Counted from the first letter of the stretch, positions 20,141-33,034 are shown. The stretch is 64,000 nucleotides of DNA from Riptortus pedestris (GCA_019009955.1 CM032230.1:17217501-17281500), one strand, 5' to 3'. Numbers and translations are program-made. Notes: generated by a model not told the origin, from the letters alone.

Positions 20141-21204
20141 CTGTTAACGCTCTAGCGGTCGCAATTTTTGTTTTATCGTTACCAAACTCGGAATTTCATC
20201 GTTTTATGTAAAAAGAAAGATCAAGTTCGTTAATGGCTGAAATCGGACCAGTGGGATGGGGGGTTTAGAGGGGGGATTTTTGAAAATTCACAATATCTCC
20301 GTTATTATGCGTCGAAAATTGTATAAAATCAATCTTATTACAAATAAAATTTTCTGTAAATGTTGTTCTATGCATGTATTCTGTATCTTGAATATTAACC
20401 GAGATATTTGCATTTGTATTCTGTGTGTCGTCGGCAGGAGTCGGCTATGTTCGGGAATTTCCGCCGAGAGCTCTGGCGGCCGTTTCCATAACTATTCGTC
20501 CCTCTTGAATAGGTTTAGACATACCTTACTACTACAGGTGTTATTGGGCAGATTTATCTACTGGAAAACGTCACGTGGGAAATCTGCTTAGTTTACGCAG
20601 CCCCTGCGTGACGGACTTTTTAGCTTTCAGAAACCCCCACTCCTAGTCATTTTGTATTAAAAATAAGCTACTGTATCTTGAATCACTTTATTAGGAGCTT
20701 CAATACTATATATTATTTCCATTGACCTTTTAATTCATCCAACACTTGCAAATATGGTGTGTGATGAAGTCATGAATAAGAATTTACGTTCTTTACTCCA
20801 AAATGTTTATTTCATCTATACCATAATCGATATTAAACCGTTTCAGTCAACACGAAACTATTATTATTGGTTATTGGTTATGGCCGGACCTAGAACTGGG
20901 GATGTTTAAGGGGGAGTTCGAAAATTCAAAATTTCTCCGTTATAGAGTGTCGAAACGTTAAATGTTATAGAACCAACCTTGTTAAATTATTCTTAGTCTA
21001 CAATTGTTTTCTATGCATTTTTTCGTAACTAATATTAAGCGAGTTATTCGTACATTCTTGTTTTCAGTAAACCCCCCACTACTGTTTATCGAATATATTA
21101 CCTAGATATAGAAAATACACAGTGAGATGAGATCGACTGTGTATCATGTCAGCACGTGCGAAATATGCTAGGTTTACGTAGCCTAAGAGTGACGGGACAT
21201 TTTT
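19620..21204 (+). mobile_element. HLE element, two-module form, interrupted by a younger HLE
   Basis: Starts within a (TA)n tract (19624-19690). Module 1 runs to CACTTATTAGTTTT at 19959, then continues after the inserted copy with CTTTCAGAAACCCCCACTCC at about 20624. A linker with CAAAATGTTTATTTCATCTA (about 20800) leads to module 2 (TATGGCCGGACCTAGAACTG; CCAACCTTGTTAAATTATTC). The right terminus is at about 21150-21204 (GCACGTGCGAAATATGCTAG; TGACGGGACATTTTT). The left terminal palindrome is missing. Confidence 0.8.
19960..20621 (+). mobile_element. HLE element, complete nested copy
   Basis: Begins AGCAGATTTCCC at 19960 and ends GACGGACTTTTTA at about 20621. A (TA)n tract lies at 20081-20135. 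Host HLE sequence on both sides is continuous when it is removed, so the boundaries are well supported. The insertion site is T-rich and no clear target duplication beyond T/TTAG is seen. It has the GC-richer module at 20410-20580 (GTCGGCAGGAGTCGGCTATG). The 111-codon frame 20256-20591 is body plus module and is not a gene. Confidence 0.88.
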
Positions 21205-21479
21205 CCGACAACTTCCACTATATCTTTCACTACCAACACACAATTCGATTTTAAAATTGAACACGTACACATTATTGAAATGGTTAAAGCATCATATCTA
21301 CAAATTTGTTTACCTAATATTTGAAAATCTTCCTCACAAAACTGTGAGGTTTGCTGAATTCTAAAGGAATACTTTTGCAATTTCAAGCTGATAAAAATGT
21401 AAACAAATATAAATACCAGTTTGCCTGTGTCTGCCCAACTGTGTGTTACTCAATCATTTATAAATGACACTTCAACCTA
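21205..21479. other. No identifiable feature
   Basis: AT-rich spacer. It contains a weak match to the R2 repeat (TGCCTGTGTCTGCCCAACTG) near 21420-21440. Confidence 0.35.
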
Positions 21480-22500
21480 CGGAATCGACTGCAAACCCTT
21501 GCCCTTCCTTCAATCAATGGCAAAGATTGCTAAATGTCTCCTGATCCATCTATAGAATAGTAAAAACTCTCACTCCCTTCAATCTACGTAATTGACTCCA
21601 AAATTAAGCTTTAAGGATTAGACTTTTGCCGTTCCTTCAATGCATAACATAGATTGTAAACTCATCTTCTGTTTAATCTATGAAATAGACTGCTGATTAT
21701 TGCCCTTCTTCAATATATATAGTAGATTGAAAACTTCCGCCTCCTCTTCAATCTGTGGAATAGACTTCAGACTCTTCTTGCCCTTTATTCAATATATGGA
21801 ATAGTTCGAAAACTGTCTCATTCCTCCTCAATCCATGAATTAGCCTACAGACTCATGCCCTTCCTTCAAAGTATGGAGTAGATTGAAAACTCTCTCCTTC
21901 TCTTCAATCTATGGATTAGACTGCAGACTCTTGCCCTTCATTCTATTTATGGAATAGATTAAAAACTGTCATCTTCTTCTCAATCCATGAATTAGACTGC
22001 AGACGCTTGCCCTTCCTTCAAAGTATGGAGTAGATTGAAAACTCTCTCCTTCTCTTCAATCTATGGATTAGACTGCAGACTCATGCCCTTCCTTCAAAGT
22101 ATGGAGTAGATTGAAAACTCTCTCCTTCCCTTCGTTCAATGGATTAGAACGCAGACCCTTGACATTCGTTCAAATTATGGAATAGATTGAAAACTGTCAC
22201 CTTCCTCTCAGTCCATGAATTAGACTGCAGACGCTTGCCCTTCCTTCAAAGTATGGAGTAGATTGAATACTCTCCTTCTCTTCAATCTATGGATTAGACT
22301 ACGGATCCTTTGCAGTTACTTTAAAGTATTGGTTAAATTGAAAAGTCTTTCTTCCTCTTCAATCTACGGATTAGATTACTGATTTATGCGAATTCTTCGA
22401 TGTATGGAGTAGATTGAAAACTCTCACCTTCTCTTCAATCTAAGGAATATACTGCAGACTCATAGATTGAGACACTGCATGAATAACATAGATTGAAAAC
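21480..22500. repeat. Minisatellite of about 76 bp, built of two related halves
   Basis: Alternating half-units read TTCAATCTATGGATTAGACT..GCAGACTC-TGCCC and TTCAAAGTATGGAGTAGATT..GAAAACTCTCTCC. Successive equivalent starts are about 76 bp apart in the best-conserved part (21850-22300). Flanks of the array are more diverged. Confidence 0.9.
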
Positions 22501-23405
22501 TCTTGCTTTGTTTTCAATCAATTGAAAAGATTATAAACTATGGAATTGACTCCAAAATCATGCTTTTTGTTATAACTATTGGTCGTGACAGTTACCTCTC
22601 TATTTTATTGCATCCCTCGCCAAGTGTATTCTTATTGCAAACTCACGAATAAAACAAACATTTCTTGGTTTCACATCAGCATTCAAAATTACACAAATAG
22701 CTACCCAATGACTCCAGGTTGTGGCGTTTTCCTAATACTGAAAGTGGTAAAAGGCATTTCAGAAGCGCTAATTGAGCAGGTCGCCGTCCCACTGGTATAG
22801 ACTTTTTCCTTTTCTTTTTTTTCCTTCTAGTTCATTTGGGGGTATTGTCTCTAAAAATATATTGATTTGTCCGAGTGTGGCTGGCGTATGTAGAGTGTGT
22901 GTGGTATGTGTAAGGAGGGTGTATATAAGAAGCGTTGGAGTTGGTGCTGATGTGTGCAAATGCTCGTGGAGATGGTAGAGAGAAGCTGCTGGGTGCTTGA
23001 GGGGTGGGGGCTAAGGAATCCAGATCGACACCTGTGGAAGGAGGGGGACCGTCTATCCCCTCCTCGAGTCAGTCAGTGTCGAGGCTTGATCAGCACCGGG
23101 CTGCAGTCGCAGGGCACAGTAGTCACTACATACCAACATTCTCTCTACATAGTTTCGCCGTAGTTATGGGCTCCATCATCGCCTCTCTACAGGCCGTCCT
23201 CAGCCACACCGACCAGTGATGATTCTCTGACAGACAATACGTACCGCCGTCCAGGAGTCGTATTTTTTTTATAGTGCTGTGTTATAACAAAAGATTAAAG
23301 GAAAAATAAGATATAAAGATAAGTGGTGTGACTGTGTGAGGTGGGAGGAGAGCTAAGGAGGTGCAAGGATATACTTTATACAGGTAATTGTAACCGCCAT
23401 TGTTT
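22501..23405. other. Small GC-richer island; possible promoter / 5' exon, weak
   Basis: 22950-23220 is GC-rich compared with the surrounding desert. A TATATAA string lies at 22922-22928. An ATG in fair context at 23165 opens a 17-codon frame (MGSIIASLQAVLSHTDQ, then TGA). No strong splice donor is visible. It could be a non-coding or 5' exon of a gene lying outside the window, or simply unique sequence. Confidence 0.2.
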
Positions 23406-23756
23406 TGATTTAGGTATGTAGTCAATCAATGTACATAGCCTTGCTCCGTAATCATTTCGTTATTCAGTCAATCAATGTTCACAATCTTGCTCCGCAATGA
23501 TTTAGGTATATAGCCAATAAATGTACATACTCCTGCTCCAAAATTATTTAGATATGTAGCCAATCAATGTACATAGCCATGCTCCGCAATGATTTAACTA
23601 CGACATATCCCTGCTCTATGAAAGATTTAACTATATAGTCAATCAATGTATATAGCCTTGCTCAACAATGATTTATCTATGTAGCCGATCAATGTACATA
23701 CTCCATCCTTGCTCCGCATTGATTTAGGTACGTAGTCAATCAATGCACATAGACCG
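23406..23756. repeat. Minisatellite of about 46-60 bp
   Basis: Repeated GATTTAGGTATGTAGTCAAT, then CAATGTACATAGCCTTGCTC and CGCAAT, seven or so diverged units with variable spacing. Confidence 0.85.
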
Positions 23757-23875
23757 CCCTTGGTCCAGGTGAAGGGCTCCCGTGACAACCACTTCACTCA
23801 AGACTCAAATCGGATCGAACCTAACCTTTTATCCCCTCCTCAGAAACCTTGTATACAAACACACACACACAAACT

Positions 23876-23881
23876 TATATA

Positions 23882-23927
<46 letters not shown>

Positions 23928-23946
23928 CACACATACACATACACAT
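23876..23946. repeat. (TA)n then (CATA)n microsatellite
   Basis: Simple TA run at about 23886-23921 followed by CATACACA repeats. Short overlapping open frames here are repeat artefacts. Confidence 0.9.
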
Positions 23947-24207
23947 GTGCATATAGAAATAAATTTATACCTCTACCAATATCACTCGTGCAACACGAAA
24001 AATACTTAAACACTTCTTTATAAAGGACTAAAATCAGATCGAATTTTATAAGAGCAATAAAAAAGCAATTCAACACCTAGTTTTGATATTGTCCATAAAG
24101 GTTATTGGGGAATAAACATTTAGAGATGATATTGTGAGATTGGTCGGAGGTAAAGGAGAGACTGGTGGGGCGGCTGATGGCTGACCTCTGCTTTTTACTC
24201 TGGACCA

Positions 24208-24290
24208 GCTCTCTCTCTCTCTTTCTCTCTCTATCTCTCTTTCTCGCTCTCTCCGTCTCTCGCTCTCTCTCTTTCTCTCTCTCTCCTCTC
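24208..24290. repeat. (CT)n microsatellite
   Basis: Imperfect CT/TCTT run. It produces an Arg/Glu-rich false frame on the minus strand (24077-24292). Confidence 0.9.
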
Positions 24291-25603
24291 AATTTATTTA
24301 CACACTAACAAACCAAACCCACACAAATATATTTTAGAAACTTTAAACGCGAACCCTACAAAACAGACTGTATCAGCTGAATCACTGCGTAATTGAAATA
24401 AAAACCAACCACGGCCTTCCAATATTCGAATCAAATTAACCATCAGTAAAATATTTATTTTGTAATACGGGATATTGGTAGAGCGATAAAGGAATTATTA
24501 GAAATTCCACTGTATTTGCTTCATCTAGTAAATCCACTAAACAATTGCTAACAAGTATTCTAATCTCAGTTTCACATAGAGAATTATTTTTTTTCTCGAA
24601 TTAATTTTAAAAACATAAACAACACATTTTGGTTTCCAGACGGAACAGATTCAGTTAACTTACCGAAAACATAAATGAATTTTTAAGTAGTATGTTAATC
24701 ATTCATTCGTGCAGCTGATTTCTTTTTCCACAAATAACGTTTTATTCTTTTCTTAAAATAGTAATATTCGGGCATTCAATGACAGTTCTCATTATTTTTA
24801 TATAAGTTGGGAACCGGGAGGTGTACGTCATGTCACATCTATGTCCAACAGGCGTATCGTAAACATTTATTTATAATAGATTAAAGACCTTTAATCGCAA
24901 TAAGAAAGCTATAATAATATTTTTCAATTTAAAATTTTGTTTTTTACGACTTCTGTGTTTTTTTTTTATCGGATTATCGAGTATAACATCTTGCATACCG
25001 CTTAACAACATTTCTCCATTTACCGCTTTTAATACTAATGTATAAATTTCTGTCTTTTTTTTTCAATATCATTTTTTAAAAATTGGACGTTTTATTATTA
25101 CGGGATTAAAAAGGTAGAAACATTTATGAGCTCCATTTATATCGAGTACCACCGTTGAAGTCTCCAAATTATTTTAATGCTATACATTAGTTCATTTTAT
25201 TATTTATACTTTTTACGTATTTTATTAAGAATATCGAAATAGGTAACATTTTCTGAATTTACGTATTCTAAGATTATTCTAATTTGCGTTTTTCTTAATT
25301 ATAAAGTAAAATGTTTAGGTAGCTTCGTATACCACCGTTAAAGTCTCCACTATTTTTTAATTTCATTCCGATTTCGTTTTGGGTTTCTTTCTTTGTTTTT
25401 TGTTACCGCTGTTATGCGAAAATAAAAATTTTAAGATTCTATTTTTAATGTAACTATAAGATTCATTAAAAGCGATTCCTTTGTCAAGTCGTTAAAGTCT
25501 TCCGTGATGATGAGGTAATTTTTGTATCAGCCTTCCTGGGCGAGTTATTATTGGTAGATTTCTTGAATAAATTGATATAAAAAAGAGGGATGATTTGGGA
25601 GGG
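24291..25603. other. AT-rich; one short spaced direct repeat
   Basis: The motif TACCACCGTTGAAGTCTCCA (about 25147) recurs with changes about 180 bp later (TACCACCGTTAAAGTCTCCA, about 25330), and a weaker GTTAAAGTCTTCC lies at about 25490. No gene is seen. Confidence 0.45.
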
Positions 25604-25860
25604 AGAGAAAGAGAGAGAGGGAGAGAGAGAGAGAGAGAATTATTATTAGATCACCGTTACGGCACCTAGGCCCTGGAAATATGAGCGGAGGGAGGGAGGG
25701 GGGACCTGAGGAATTTTTCAATTTTTTTCCAACGTGTCATTAAAGTGGGGCGAGGAGGGCTGCCTCCCTAGTGGCTAGTGGCTAGTGGCGAGTGGCGAGT
25801 GGCTAGTGGGGAGTGGAGAGTGGGGATAGCTGGTGGGGATATTAGTGGGGAGCCGGTCGC
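25604..25860. repeat. (GA)n microsatellite and GTGGCTA-type short repeats
   Basis: A GA run lies at 25604-25638. G-rich 7-9-bp repeats of the AGTGGCTAGTGGCGAGTGG type follow at about 25768-25855. Confidence 0.85.
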
Positions 25861-25929
25861 TCCTACTAAATGCAGAGAGCATTAAACTCCCCACCCAAGC
25901 CAGAACCCAGCCTCCTCACTCTCACAGCT

Positions 25930-26290
25930 ACCAGCTACAGCTAAATAACCACTGCTAAAGCAACCATAACCACTGCAGCTAGAGGTTATAGCTGCACCTA
26001 TAGCTATAGCCACTTGCGATAACTGCACCTATAGCTTAACCACTTGCAATAACTAGAAATATAGCAGTAACCACGGTTTTGACAACACCTAGAGGTTATA
26101 GCAACACCTATAGCTATAATTACACCTATAGATCAAACACCTCTACTACTAAAGATTCCATAAGCACTGCCGTTTTTAAACATATAGCTAGCTATAAGTA
26201 CGACGTTAACTGCACCTATAGCTATAACCACTGTTACTATAACACCTATAGGTGAATAATATCTGCTGAAGACACCTTAACCACCACTGC
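25930..26290. repeat. Degenerate CACCTATAGCTATAACCACT repeats
   Basis: Short phrases CACCTATAGCTATA, AACCACT and AGAGGTTATAGC recur at irregular 40-50-bp spacing. The motif is partly self-complementary (CTATAG). Confidence 0.7.
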
Positions 26291-26449
26291 TGTATGTAGG
26301 TTCTCATATATAACCACCATATCCCTAAAGCCTAGCTCGTGTCTACCTAGATTCTGCAGGTTACCTTTGAAGTTGAACTCGTTAAGTGATTTTATAAAAA
26401 AATTTCAAATTTCTATCGACCTTGCCTATAAATTAATTTGGCATGTTGG

Positions 26450-26768
26450 CCTGTTAACGCTCTAGTTGTTTGTAATGGGTTGAAGTAGAGTAATTTGAAA
26501 AGGCTTAAAAACTTCAATCCCTAAATATTGTTGGATTTAACATGGGTTGGGTAGAAAAATGTTGTATAATTCATATTTTCTGTTTTCAAAAGTAGTTCTA
26601 TATATTTCCTGGAACTTAGAAACTGTTTATTGGTATTTTTGACCAGCTCCCTCATTGGGTATCTACTCCCCTTAATTAAACATCTCGTGGCCAGCTTACG
26701 GCACAGTCTTATATCTTGGAATAGTTGGAAAGGGAAATATAGGAAATCTGCTTAGTACACGCAACCCC
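26450..26768 (+). mobile_element. HLE element, strongly decayed
   Basis: CTGTTAACGCTCTAG near the left and GGAAATCTGCTTAGTACACG, then CAACCCCAT near 26740-26770, are remnants of the family body and right end. The middle is not alignable by eye. Confidence 0.4.
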
Positions 26769-26964
26769 ATACCACATTACCATCTCACCTCCTAAATATA
26801 ATTTAAATATAAAAATTAATCATCAAAATCATTAATGCTTCAGCATGATCATTGCAATACTCACACTAACCAATTTAAGGCTTAGTAAACTATTAAACAT
26901 AAAATGCCCAAACTTCGTGTTCAAGTTTAACAACTGTCTTGCTGTTTTCTATTGAACGATATTT

Positions 26965-27136
26965 TTTTTATTTATTTATTAACGTCCACTTTTTGCAACT
27001 TAGGCTAATCGGGACGGGTTATCTACAGGTTACCACCCTTTTCTAGCCAGGGTGGGATTTTAGGACGTTATTTAATGAATTTCGTCACTAAATAATTTCC
27101 TTTGCCCAGGCGAGAATCGAACTCGCCACTCTAGGT
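26965..27136 (-). repeat. tRNA-derived SINE with 13-bp target-site duplication
   Basis: Complete short-head copy in reverse, with (TTTA)n tail at the left. TTGAACGATATTT is repeated exactly at 26952-26964 and 27137-27149, flanking the element. This is a textbook target-site duplication and defines this subfamily's ends, including the 5' start at AACCTAGAGTGGCGAG. Confidence 0.92.
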
Positions 27137-27489
27137 TTGAACGATATTTATGACATTCAATTAAAAATACAGCCCTATAGGATCTGCGAAAATTTTCCAC
27201 CTGTTGGAATGGCACGTGTATGACATCATGTCATGGTCTATTTTCTATTTCCTCCATAGTTAGGAGCCAATGCAAACAATTCTGCAAGTTCAAGCTGAAT
27301 GTGTGAGGTTTGGCGATACTTAAAATCCCGAGTGTAGGAATCAGCGTTTACCTGAAGCTTGAAATTCCTAAAATTAAAATAACTTATCCAATATTAGCGA
27401 TAAAAGAAAACGGAAAGATAGAAAATTTAAAGGACATTGCTGTATCGACTGGAATGATTATATAGCGGAGGTATTTACGGTTATAGACT

Positions 27490-27675
27490 TGCGAAGTTCA
27501 TTTTAAATAAAATATTTAAATTCTAGTTTGGTAACAATGGTTTTGACAACTAGAGCGGAACAGACAAATAAAAATATATACTAATTTTAACGGATCTCTT
27601 TCACGAATCTCCTGGGGGAAGGATCGAAGGAGATTTATAGAAATATATCTGAATAGCCGATTTCCCTTTAGAATA
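27490..27675 (-). mobile_element. HLE left-end fragment, reverse
   Basis: Body phrases CTAGTTTGGTAACAATGG and GACAACTAGAGCGG, and a left terminus remnant (GAATAGCCGATTTCCCTTTA) at 27650-27670. Confidence 0.6.
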
Positions 27676-29737
27676 ATGGGATAAATATCTTAGAGGGAGA
27701 GATGTGCCATGAACAGGTTATATTTTACTAAGTTTCTCCATTCTGCCGGCGATATTTTAATGTTTCCGACTGAAGCAATCTTAGGTCTTACTATCTCCGC
27801 ATACAGGAAGTCAATGCTAGTGAAAGCTCAAACTGCCTTTTCAATTAACATCTGGCTTTCATAAATACCCCCGAGCAAATCTATAGATATATGCAAATAT
27901 TAAATACGTAACGACTAATTTATAACTCCGAATTCCCGTTTGAATTTATTAAAATGTTTTAAAATGATTCTCGTGAAAAAAACCAAACAGTCGGCTGGTA
28001 TCAACTAAAAATAATTGTCGCAACACCAATATAAATTGAAGAATATTTTATAGGTCTGTCATTTGTTAACAACTATGTCCATTATCGCTGTTTTATTTAA
28101 ACTATAAACTATTATAAAAGAGAGAGTCAATGTAGGTCTTGTAGACTTTTAATACAGGATAACGACTATAAATTAAAGACGAAGTAAGATTTTTCACGTA
28201 TAGTTTGACCATTGTTTTTCAAGAGTCTTCCACTTTTCGGTGTTTCTATTGACTACTTTGAACTATAATAAAAGTCATAACTATTTAAAACACTAAACAA
28301 ATGGAAAATAATGATAATAGCTTTTTGTTTCTTTGCATATAGTGGTTATGAACGAAAGTAACATACCTTTATCAGCCAGGCTTTGAAAATTCTAAATACA
28401 TAAACGCATACAATAAAAACGCGAGTTGCGAAATTCTAAAAATAAATATTCATATTTACCGTTAATCCCCGAAAAAAAATGTGTGCATTGATAATATAAT
28501 AAGATGTGCTAGACTACAATAGCCCTATAATACGATGCCGTTTTAAAAATGCTCAAAGTTTCATAAATTAGAGAATTATTGCAAAATTCAAACCTATAGT
28601 TTGGGATACTTAAAATGATTAGAATTTTTTCAGTACTAAAAATAAAAGATCTATGAGCGCGTTAATAAAAACATATTTTACCGCAACAGAAGAATTTCTG
28701 GATCATCATGAATAGCCCTTGAAAAACTGAAATATATTCTAAAATCAACTAATGCTATTTTTTATTAAGATAAATTTAATTAATTATTTAATTTTTAATA
28801 AATTTATAAAAATCAATTGTGAAACATAATTATTTTTAATTTGAAACTAGACTTAAAGGCCTTAGAACAGATTGAGAAATATTGATATCCTTGAGTATGT
28901 GTCCAGATTCAGACACAAAAGACTTGAAATACATTTGAGCGTCATGAGGGGTGTTCTTTTTTTAATTGAATATGAGTCCCAGTTTCAGAGAATGATTTTA
29001 ACAATAATAAGTGAAAATGAAGAATTGAAATGGGAGAAAAATAAGTTTTCGACTGGTTAAAACATTTCCATCCAGTTACATGAGCACCTATTTCTGAATA
29101 CTCACTTAAACATTAAAAGTCAAATAACAAATAATATTATTTCTAGCCACAACAATAAGAGCAGAGTTTGTAATTTACATTATCTCTTAAAGGATCATCT
29201 TTTATAGTAGTCTTCCCTCTATCTTCAAACTAATATTAACAATTAAATTATTGTAGAAAGCTCAATTAAAACTTTAGATTAGATTTTATTTTTTTAAATG
29301 ATAATCTGTTTCAAATATATTTTAATTTCACTATTTGGCTTCCATAGTTTACTTCTCCATTTCTTCTGAAAATTCTCTCTTCTCTATAAATTGTCTATTA
29401 AATATAGCAACTCTTCAAATATTATCTACTATTAATATAATATTTAGAATTTCTTAACCCTTCATGCATGTGAAACATTTTTTTCAAATCCTACATCAAC
29501 AAATTTGACTGTTTAACGAAATATACTAAATTTCAGCCATGGTTTCCAAATGTGCCCACACCTTCTTGAAACATAGTTTTAATATTTATTTATAACAAGT
29601 GTAAAGCATTACTGTAACGTAATGGGGAAAATATATAATGGAAAATAAACACAATTATTAATGTTTTTTGTGTTGTACAATGGGGTTTTAAAAACTCCTC
29701 TAAGTTCCTCTTGAATATAAAGAGTATGTATGTGTGT
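27676..29737. other. No identifiable feature
   Basis: AT-rich sequence with no repeat or exon I can recognise. Short chance open frames only (for example 28872-29060). Confidence 0.5.
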
Positions 29738-29763
29738 GTGTGTATATATAAATATATATATAC

Positions 29764-29824
<61 letters not shown>
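29738..29824. repeat. (TA)n microsatellite
   Basis: TA run with CATA interruptions. It is the source of several Tyr/Ile-rich false frames on the minus strand. Confidence 0.92.
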
Positions 29825-29829
<5 letters not shown>

Positions 29830-30449
29830 ACATACAAAGAATAAAATAGACGTCCGTCTCATGGAAGCTGTGTCAAGAATACAGATTGCCCACGTGCTGG
29901 AATATCTTTGAGATTACCCGATCTGGCATTCTATTCTAAATTTCTCCCTTAGTAAGAACCCTATGTTTACAAGATTCTAAATATATGTTGGATAAAGCAT
30001 TTTTAGTAATATAATTACTTTCAGCCGAAGTACCTCGGCTAATATTCCAGCAGCAAAACATATATTGTACAATAATTGAGCACATCGTTTTTAAACGAGA
30101 ATAGCTATTTAAATTTTTTTGGATCAAACGAATAACAGCAAAAGTATTTATAATATTGCGTTTTCCAGCAGCTGCCTAAATATACAATCATCTTAGTAAG
30201 ATTTCGGACAAAGATACCCTCCATATTTATAAATAGTTTAAAACTCATTAAATAAATTATAATTAATAAATAAGTTTCATTTTTTAGAAATTATTTCACT
30301 ATATTAAAACTAGAATCAATTCTAAAAATATGATTCTCTTAACAAAAACCTATTGTGGGTTATTGTTCTTTTATTTTGTTCATAAATTAAAGCTTATCGC
30401 TCATACCGCTTCATCAATCGGCAGCCCGCCTACATAAATAACTGCACAA

Positions 30450-30483
<34 letters not shown>

Positions 30484-33034
30484 GTCGTACACATCCTTAA
30501 TCATTCCCAACAAAAGCTGACCTCATATGTATATTCTTTTTAAAAATTAATTTTCACCCTTCATTGTCAAATCAGTTATGCATTGATAAATTCTTAGTAC
30601 ATCAATAGAGAACTACTGAAGACAAATAATAACAATAGTAACTACCAAATGTGAAACATACTCAAAAAAAAAAAAAAAGCAACACAGAGCACATACATAA
30701 GCATGAAAAATACATAGCCAAAGCAAACAAAAATTGGCTTTCAGCATCTGTGATTATGACACTGTCATCAGGAAAATGTGGACTCTCATTCCTACTCTCA
30801 CCATATTTTCGGTCAATTAATAAAAAAAAATCACATTGTAAAAACTAATACTTGTAACTAGAATAGAATAATTTATTGTGCCATAAATAAATCAAACTGC
30901 AACATGCTCCAATATACTTAAATAATAATGAAATATCACAATAATAATATTCTTTAAACAACGATATACTTTTAAAACACAATACAACTATATTTTATAA
31001 TAACTATTTGTTTAAATATCATATTTGTATCACTATAAGCCATAGTTCCTATACTATTCTTTGAAAGAAATTCTTTTAAGGCACATGCTTTCCTGCAGAT
31101 AATGTTGTACTCTTCTGGGTGCCCTCACCTACTGGAATGCTTGGCTTGTATATTTTAGTAAACACACACAAAATTGACGTGCTAATTTTTTGTTGAAAAA
31201 AAATATAATATAAATATAATAGGAGACGACATAAAATAAAACAATTAAATAATTTAATATAACTGCTAGGGTCATAACTCTTTAAAATTTAATATAAACA
31301 AACAGAAAGTGACAAAATCGTTTTTCCATCTATTTTATTTTATTTCTTTTTCTTTTCTATCTCTTGCCTTATAAACCTTGACACTGACTTGTAATTTAAG
31401 AAATATACTTATTTTGATTTAGTACTTGAAATGTTGAATATTTTTAACATTTTAAAACTTCGTAAAAGAAAATAAATTAGGAATCAGTATTAATACTAAG
31501 TAAGTGTCCTGGATGTTAATGGTTTTTCATTAGTTCAAAATTGTATTTTAATGTTATATGTCCAAGTAATACTATTTATTATAAGTGGCTTACGATCGGT
31601 GTAAATGCTATATAATGCTACATTTTAATTTGACAGACAGTTAATCCGAATTTGATTGCAACTGTGCTGATCGACGCCATAAAAATATTTTTACCAAATA
31701 TTCTTAATCTGAACTTAAATTATTAAATTGCTCTGATTAACAAAAAGTGATATTTTCATCAAATTTTGAAAATATTCTGACTAAACTAAATTACCAATTT
31801 CTCCCTCCGTATAAGGTACTTCAGCTGCAGGATTTTTCCAAGGGAGCTAGAATTCAGAGAATATAATTCAGTCCCAAATCATATATCTGTCTGAAATGTG
31901 ACACCATCTCGGAGTATAGCATGCCTGACTGAGATTACGCATAAGATCTAACAGAAATAACCAGATTAATAATGTAATTATTTCGACGATAAAACAATAG
32001 ATCGAGTACAAATGATGCACTCTAGTATCTAGAGCAATTAATAAAAATACAAAAAAAAAAACATATTAAGTACTTTTGTGGAGACAAAAAAATCTTAAAA
32101 AGAAACAGATGAAACCTATTTATGAACTAATAACACCACGAAAAATAACTAAGATTAAGAAGGCAAATTATAAATATAACTGCATTAATAGTATCATTAA
32201 CTAAATAAAATATAACCCAGCTCCAGCCATTGAAATTATAATAAAATAAATAACATGTTTAGAGATATATGTGTCATTACTCTTACAACCTCGCACATAT
32301 GTAATTTCGTCATGTGAACCACCTCAATAGCTCCTTTTTCTAAAAATTAAAGCCCTAAAAATCCAGGTCATCTCTGTATCTCGATAAAAAAAAAAACATG
32401 CATAGACCAAAACTTATACTAAATTTGGTTTTGCAACAAGATTTATTAAATAGCTAATTATCTATTACAAATTATTATTTTCCGATCCATCATAAAAGAA
32501 CAAAGCTATTACCTTCCATCCCTATCACTGACTCCATTCTGCCTCATAACTTAATTTTAAATATGAATTTTGATTTGAATAAGTCAAAAAGAGACTAAAA
32601 CACACTCTCTCTCTACGTTTATATATATATGTGTGTGTATGTATGTATGTACGAGTATATATATTATAATCATGATAAAAATGCTAGGTTTTGTAGTTGC
32701 ACCCACTGGGTTCTTTCTAAAACTGCTCTTTTCTGAATTACTCTATCTATAAAAAGTTTTTCAAAAAATCCATACATATCAAATTTTAAACTTCAACTCA
32801 TTTTTTTGATACTCATTCACTATGATTCGCGGAGATTTGAGGGAATTTTTTTTTTGTTCTGATTAAATTTAATTTTCCGTAGAAAAACCACTAATAAAAG
32901 TTAGTACAAGGATCATAACTGAATTTAGGATTCATGGACTTGAATTTTCATTTCGAGACCTCGGTACAATATTTCTTTTTTCAAATGTGTGCCAAAAATC
33001 TTTTTATAAAAGAGTTTGATATTTTGTCATTATT
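29825..33034. other. AT-rich, (CA)n tract only
   Basis: A (CA)n run lies at 30446-30476 and a short (TG)n/(TATG)n run at about 32615-32650. Otherwise I see no exon, RNA gene or element. Confidence 0.5.

Noticed and set aside
20256..20591. 111-codon + strand open frame
   Set aside because: Lies inside a non-autonomous HLE copy. The similar frame at 43699-43992 is the same element sequence, not a conserved gene.
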